From a virus, in the IMG/VR virus record IMGVR_UViG_3300011013_000008, positions 22,123-86,122 of that record: DNA of 64,000 bases. One strand, written 5' to 3'. Made by a program: the position numbers and the translations under genes. Every line of letters starts with the position of its first letter. The stretch's first letter is position 1. The notes below the pieces were generated by a model. The model saw nothing but the letters and a program-made list of their open reading frames with translations, was not told the DNA's origin and did no database searches. Positions 61,185 to 64,000 of this stretch are shown in pieces.

Positions 61185-61394
61185 ATGAAAAAATTATATT
61201 TAATAAAATGCGATACTGCTATTGATTATTATACTCATTTGGTTTATAGTCCTAATAAACCTAAAATAATGAATTTTGAATCAGTGGTGGAACTACCTAG
61301 TAATCTATATGATTTTTTAGACTGTATAGAATTTTACAATATCAATATTAGTGAGATTGATGGTTTATCTGATTTTAAAATTGTGCCAAAATAA
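61185..61394 (+). CDS. hypothetical protein (69 aa)
   Basis: ATG 61185 follows the cassette-type leader CTGGAGAAAGAA. An upstream ATG at 61143 lacks a ribosome-binding site. The product MKKLYLIKCDTAIDYYTHLVY is small and acidic towards the end. No family recognised. Its stop overlaps the spacer leading to the next promoter. Confidence 0.6.
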   Translation: MKKLYLIKCDTAIDYYTHLVYSPNKPKIMNFESVVELPSNLYDFLDCIEFYNINISEIDGLSDFKIVPK

Positions 61395-61397
61395 ACC

Positions 61398-61426
61398 TTG
61401 ACAATAGCATAGGGATGTGCTATTAT
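61398..61426 (+). promoter_or_regulatory. early cassette promoter 3
   Basis: TTGACA (61398-61403) and TATTAT (61421-61426), 17-bp spacer. ATAGCA and TGCTAT arms as in the other cassettes. Confidence 0.85.
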
Positions 61427-61452
61427 CTTTATATTGAAACGGGAGAAAGAAA

Positions 61453-61635
61453 ATGACTATTGACTATGAAATTGCTTGCGTATCAGATATAACTGGGTAT
61501 ATTGAATTTTTAGCAGATGAGTTTAAACTTCCATATGATGTGATCGATAAACTTATTGAAGAAGAACCTACCCTAGTTAATGTTCCGGAAAATTGTAATA
61601 TAATGCGGCCTTATTATGATAAATGGGATATTTAA
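61453..61635 (+). CDS. small acidic protein (60 aa)
   Basis: ATG 61453 follows CGGGAGAAAGAAA. The product MTIDYEIACVSDITGYIEFL is acidic with a helical middle (EFKLPYDVIDKLIEEEP). Acidic microproteins of early phage genes often bind host enzymes or mimic DNA. No match is recognised here. Confidence 0.65.
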   Translation: MTIDYEIACVSDITGYIEFLADEFKLPYDVIDKLIEEEPTLVNVPENCNIMRPYYDKWDI

Positions 61636-61638
61636 CCC

Positions 61639-61668
61639 TTGACACTAGCACAAGGAACGTGCTATTAT
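61639..61668 (+). promoter_or_regulatory. early cassette promoter 4
   Basis: TTGACA (61639-61644) and TATTAT (61663-61668), 18-bp spacer, with TAGCAC/GTGCTA arms. The leader after the -10 differs from the other cassettes. Confidence 0.85.
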
Positions 61669-61697
61669 TAACACTCACTTAAATGACTAGGAAAATT

Positions 61698-61889
61698 ATG
61701 AATATATATAACGAACATAACTTTGCAAGCCGTAGAGAGTATATTGAAGCTGTGGCGTTAGAGTATGGATTGCCTTGTGATAAAGTTGCCGCTATAGCTT
61801 CTCTATTAGGTATGGAGGAGGATTTTGACGGCTTATTATCAGCTTGTGCAGATATGGCAGGCACTACCGTTTTTCAGGTTTATGGTTAA
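61698..61889 (+). CDS. small acidic protein (63 aa)
   Basis: ATG 61698 follows CTAGGAAAATT and is preferred over ATG 61683, which lacks a ribosome-binding site. The product (MNIYNEHNFASRREYIEAVA) is helical and acidic with an HTH-like middle (LPCDKVAAIASLLGM). Partial resemblance in the LPYD/LPCDKV segment to the 61453 product suggests a related fold. Confidence 0.6.
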   Translation: MNIYNEHNFASRREYIEAVALEYGLPCDKVAAIASLLGMEEDFDGLLSACADMAGTTVFQVYG

Positions 61890-61896
61890 ATAAACC

Positions 61897-61925
61897 TTGA
61901 CAATAGCATAGGGATGTGCTATTAT
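61897..61925 (+). promoter_or_regulatory. early cassette promoter 5
   Basis: TTGACA (61897-61902) and TATTAT (61920-61925), 17-bp spacer, ATAGCA/TGCTAT arms. The promoter region is the same as cassette 3. Confidence 0.85.
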
Positions 61926-61952
61926 CTTTATATCGAAACAGGAGAGAGAAAA

Positions 61953-62120
61953 ATGAAAAAAATCTATGCAGGTTTATACAGTTATAGAGGTTGGATTGTT
62001 GAGAGAATGGAAGCTGGTCACTGGAACATAAAACCGGAAAACGAGGATTTTTGGACAGATTCATTCGATACAAAATGGGAATGTAAGGAAAGAATTGATA
62101 GATATATTAGAGAATCCTAA
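61953..62120 (+). CDS. small hypothetical protein (55 aa)
   Basis: ATG 61953 follows CAGGAGAGAGAAAA. The product MKKIYAGLYSYRGWIVERME is rich in aromatic residues (HWNIKPENEDFWTDSFDTKW) and is probably a small beta sheet. It is the last gene of the cassette array, ending eight bases before palindrome copy 2. Confidence 0.6.
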   Translation: MKKIYAGLYSYRGWIVERMEAGHWNIKPENEDFWTDSFDTKWECKERIDRYIRES

Positions 62121-62180
62121 TATAAAAGTTAATGAGAATCATTCTCATTAACTTGCGCCGCGCGGACACAGCTCTCCCAT
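62121..62180 (-). ncRNA. candidate short RNA from promoter M4
   Basis: Transcription from M4 would start near 62180, pass the GGCGCA box and end at the 25-bp palindrome, which on this strand is followed by TTTTAT. The product would be about 60 nt and untranslated. This is inferred from promoter and terminator positions only. Confidence 0.4.
62128..62152. promoter_or_regulatory. 25-bp palindrome containing a perfect Fur-box-like core (copy 2)
   Basis: The 19-bp core at 62131-62149 is identical to copy 1, extended by GTT/AAC arms. On the minus strand it is followed by TTTTAT and can act as an intrinsic terminator. Confidence 0.65.
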
Positions 62181-62186
62181 TGTATC

Positions 62187-62215
62187 ATTATACCGTGCCT
62201 CCGGCATCATGTCAA
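62187..62215 (-). promoter_or_regulatory. minus-strand promoter M4
   Basis: TTGACA (62210-62215) and TATAAT (62187-62192), 17-bp spacer that contains a TGCC-TCC-GGCA hairpin. Confidence 0.7.
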
Positions 62216-62319
62216 TACCTATTTAGAGATATATGTCAGACTGGCGAAAAATGTTATACTGGCTTCAAAAAGTCAAAAAACCTTACAACATTAAAAATCG
62301 CCCCCACCCCTCCCTTGGT

Positions 62320-62348
62320 ATTATACACCAATTCCGATCACCTGTCAA
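62320..62348 (-). promoter_or_regulatory. minus-strand promoter M5 with G-rich start
   Basis: TTGACA (62343-62348) and TATAAT (62320-62325), 17-bp spacer. The first transcribed bases would include GGGAGGGGTGGGGG (complement of 62300-62313). Confidence 0.7.
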
Positions 62349-62391
62349 GCTTTTTTATTACTTATATACATTTTCTTATTTTTTCTTTTTT

Positions 62392-62434
62392 AGCTTGCGC
62401 CTAGTACTGATCTTTCAACTGAAATGGTTTTAGC
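62392..62434. repeat. 43-bp repeat, copy 1
   Basis: An exact 43-bp sequence beginning AGCTTGCGCCTAGTACTGAT recurs exactly 100 bp downstream. It contains the TTGCGCC box (62395-62401) and a small TTTCA/TGAAA stem. Confidence 0.85.
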
Positions 62435-62491
62435 CTACCCGCACCAATATTCGCCTCCGGCGACAATTTGTGAAGTCTATATAAAAACTCA

Positions 62492-62534
62492 AGCTTGCGC
62501 CTAGTACTGATCTTTCAACTGAAATGGTTTTAGC
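62492..62534. repeat. 43-bp repeat, copy 2
   Basis: Identical to 62392-62434. Both copies are followed by related DNA with a GCC-rich hairpin (62451-62463 and 62551-62563) and a CAAnTTGTsAAGTCTAT segment. Confidence 0.85.
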
Positions 62535-62641
62535 TTGTCCAGACCAATGCCCGCCGGAGGCGGCAACTTGTCAAGTCTATCTCTATTCACCTACCATAGT
62601 ACCAGTCTTTTCATATAATCAATTTTATGCTCGTTGCGCCC

Positions 62642-62672
62642 ATTATACTCCAACAGCCTAGAAACTTGTCAA
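62642..62672 (-). promoter_or_regulatory. minus-strand promoter M6
   Basis: TTGACA (62667-62672) and TATAAT (62642-62647) with a long 19-bp spacer on the minus strand. A GGGCGCAA box (62634-62640) is at the presumed start. Confidence 0.5.
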
Positions 62673-63448
62673 GTGAGATTACTTTTGCTTTTTCATAATT
62701 TAAAACAATAGTCTATATTTACCAATTCCGCACCTATCGGGCCACTTGCTGCGAAGCAGACATTGGCCAAACTATTAATCCTCACAACAATCATTCCAAT
62801 AGTACCCAAATTCCCACCAAATTGGAAAAACTGAATATAATTATATAAATCTACACTATCCGGGCCAATATACGCTTTTCAGCGTCAATATGCCCAACCT
62901 TAAGAAAAATATTCATTCACAAGATAAAATTTTACACCCATAATCATAGCAATCAAATTTTATTTTTCAAATAGAGATTTTTTCAAGCGTCTGGAACACT
63001 GTGAACCAATCTAGAGAGAAATGTGGCTAGCTAGAGTACATTTGGGCACTTTCAGGGAAATTATAAAACAATTTTTGAACATTTTGTAAAATTTGGAGAC
63101 AATTAAGGAAAACTAGGAAGAATTGGGCAACTTTAGAGAAATTTGGAGCACTAGTCTACTTTTTTATGCCTATTTTAGAGTGGTTTTAAAGCGGCGCGAA
63201 GTGCCGCATGATTAGAGCGAATTAGAATAAGTTGGAAAAAATTGGAGGAGGGAGGGGGTGGAAAAATCTCACTTGACTACGAGCTGGTGAGCATGTTATA
63301 GTTATACTAAGGATTTTATTATTTTAAAACTCCAAAGTGTAATAAAGGCAATTTAACTAGTTAAACTCTGCACCTCAGCGATTTTAACCAGAATTTTTTA
63401 ACAAATGAGCTCGTAATTTTTAGCCATTCGGAACATAGAAAATTACAG
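62673..63448. other. non-coding region with dispersed imperfect palindromes
   Basis: No convincing ORF is present. REP-like palindromes are seen at 62739-62768 (GGCCA/TGGCC around CTGC-GAA-GCAG), 62862-62895 (GGGC/GCCC around ACGCT/AGCGT) and 63192-63209 (GCGGC/GCCGC). A G-rich stretch lies at 63244-63261, followed by a weak promoter-like TTGACT/TATAGT at 63273-63302. Confidence 0.6.
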
Positions 63449-63478
63449 TTGAAATTCTGTTTGTAAAAACTGTATAAT
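63449..63478 (+). promoter_or_regulatory. promoter for a short early-type frame
   Basis: TTGAAA (63449-63454) and TATAAT (63473-63478), 18-bp spacer, followed by the cassette-like leader TATATTGAAATGAGAAAAGA. Confidence 0.6.
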
Positions 63479-63502
63479 AACTATATTGAAATGAGAAAAG
63501 AA

Positions 63503-63589
63503 ATGAAAAATAAAATTTCAACGCTATCCGGCCTAATACTGGCTTCGCCACCAATCGGGCGTTATTTAATAGATAGTAGCGTTATTTAA
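63503..63589 (+). pseudogene. short frame, possible truncated early gene (28 aa)
   Basis: ATG 63503 has a normal cassette leader and GAGAAAAG ribosome-binding site, but the frame reads through a GGC-TTC-GCC palindrome and ends inside the 20-bp tandem repeats. This looks like an early gene whose body was replaced by palindrome and repeat DNA. A genuine 28-residue peptide is possible. Confidence 0.4.
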
Positions 63590-63646
63590 TAGATAGTAGC
63601 ATTATTTAATAGATAGTAGCATTATTTAATAGCATTATTTAATAGC
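63561..63646. repeat. tandem repeats, 3 x 20 bp plus 2 x 13 bp
   Basis: RTTATTTAATAGATAGTAGC occurs at 63561, 63581 and 63601. Two shortened units ATTATTTAATAGC follow at 63621 and 63634. The pattern suggests slippage expansion and contraction. Confidence 0.85.
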
Positions 63647-63700
63647 ATTATTTTTATAGATAGCGGATTTAAACGTAATATTATGAAAGGTAAAACTAAA

Positions 63701-63982
63701 ATGAAAAGAGAAACAATCGTAGCAGTATATCAAGCAGCAGAAACTTCTTCTGAACGAGATGAAACTATTAAAGAACTAGCAAATGAATCTGGATTAAAGC
63801 AGTTTCAGATTAGACAAATTTTACAAGAAGAAAAAGTGTATGTGGAAAAGGAAGGTAGGACTGAAAAGGAAAGCTATGCGTATGCATTGAGCTGTGTGAC
63901 AGGAATTGATCAGAAGGAATTTATGAAGCTATCTTTAAAAGCAGCAGTTAAATTAATGGGGGTATTTAGAGGTGATGCATGA
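63701..63982 (+). CDS. putative HTH-like protein (93 aa)
   Basis: ATG 63701 follows GAAAGGTAAAA; ATG 63683 is also in frame but lacks a ribosome-binding site. The product MKRETIVAVYQAAETSSERD has a helix-turn-helix-like stretch (TIKELANESGLKQFQIRQILQEEKVY), again resembling the YxxK-type repeats of the 58628 and 7904 proteins. It may be a regulator. Confidence 0.6.
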   Translation: MKRETIVAVYQAAETSSERDETIKELANESGLKQFQIRQILQEEKVYVEKEGRTEKESYAYALSCVTGIDQKEFMKLSLKAAVKLMGVFRGDA

Positions 63983-64000
63983 AATTAATGCTTTGACTAA
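63975..64000 (+). CDS. start of a further gene, cut by the window end
   Basis: ATG 63975 overlaps the preceding stop by eight bases and remains open to the end of the window (MHEINALT). Coding status cannot be judged from eight codons. Confidence 0.3.

Noticed and set aside
62132-62404. Plus-strand frame across palindrome 2 and promoters M4 and M5
   Set aside because: It has no plausible ribosome-binding site, crosses several regulatory elements and encodes an unlikely protein.

Overview
The window is part of the genome of a tailed double-stranded DNA phage, very probably a siphovirus of a Gram-negative host. This rests on a HK97-type head module, a long tape measure followed by lambda-like tail-tip genes, a Rz/Rz1-like spanin pair and a T5-type L-alanyl-D-glutamate peptidase. 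The replication genes resemble the T5 set: split NAD-dependent DNA ligase, DnaB-like helicase, primase, family A polymerase, D10-like helicase, SbcC/SbcD-like nuclease and flap exonuclease. The DNA is AT-rich with short GC-rich patches. The host cannot be named; two perfect matches to the Vibrio-type Fur box are only a hint.

Layout. 1-4.4 kb (+): a tRNA cluster (Thr, Phe, CAU, Ile, an Asp-like and a Trp-like tRNA, Arg) mixed with small ORFs, a NadM-Nudix enzyme, a metallophosphoesterase and a HAD hydrolase. 4.4-23.4 kb (+): replication, recombination and nucleotide metabolism, ending with class Ia ribonucleotide reductase and a terminator. 23.5-56.1 kb (-), in transcription order from the right: small and large terminase, a NUMOD-like small gene, an accessory and fibre block, HNH, portal, fused protease-capsid protein, connectors, two tail tube paralogues, chaperones, tape measure, tail tip, endolysin and spanins. 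56.1-57.5 kb: three 82-83 bp tandem repeats and a small minus-strand operon. 57.6-58.5 kb: a gene-poor locus of dyads and 27-bp-period iterons, a candidate replication origin or control region. 58.6-62.1 kb (+): small early-type genes, most with a private promoter. 62.1-63.7 kb: non-coding DNA rich in palindromes and minus-strand promoters, then another early gene.

How it works together. The right end looks like an early host-takeover region. Five near-identical cassettes each carry a TTGACA/TATTAT promoter with an inverted repeat in its spacer, and four of the five share a conserved leader and ribosome-binding region. Opposite them runs a series of sigma70-like promoters with no minus-strand gene to serve. 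Several are followed by a hairpin and a GGCGCA box, which suggests short non-coding RNAs. The late operon appears to start from a perfect sigma70-type promoter whose expected start point falls on the terS ATG. These regulatory structures are the most unusual content of the window. All functional calls come from reading motifs by eye; no database search was made.
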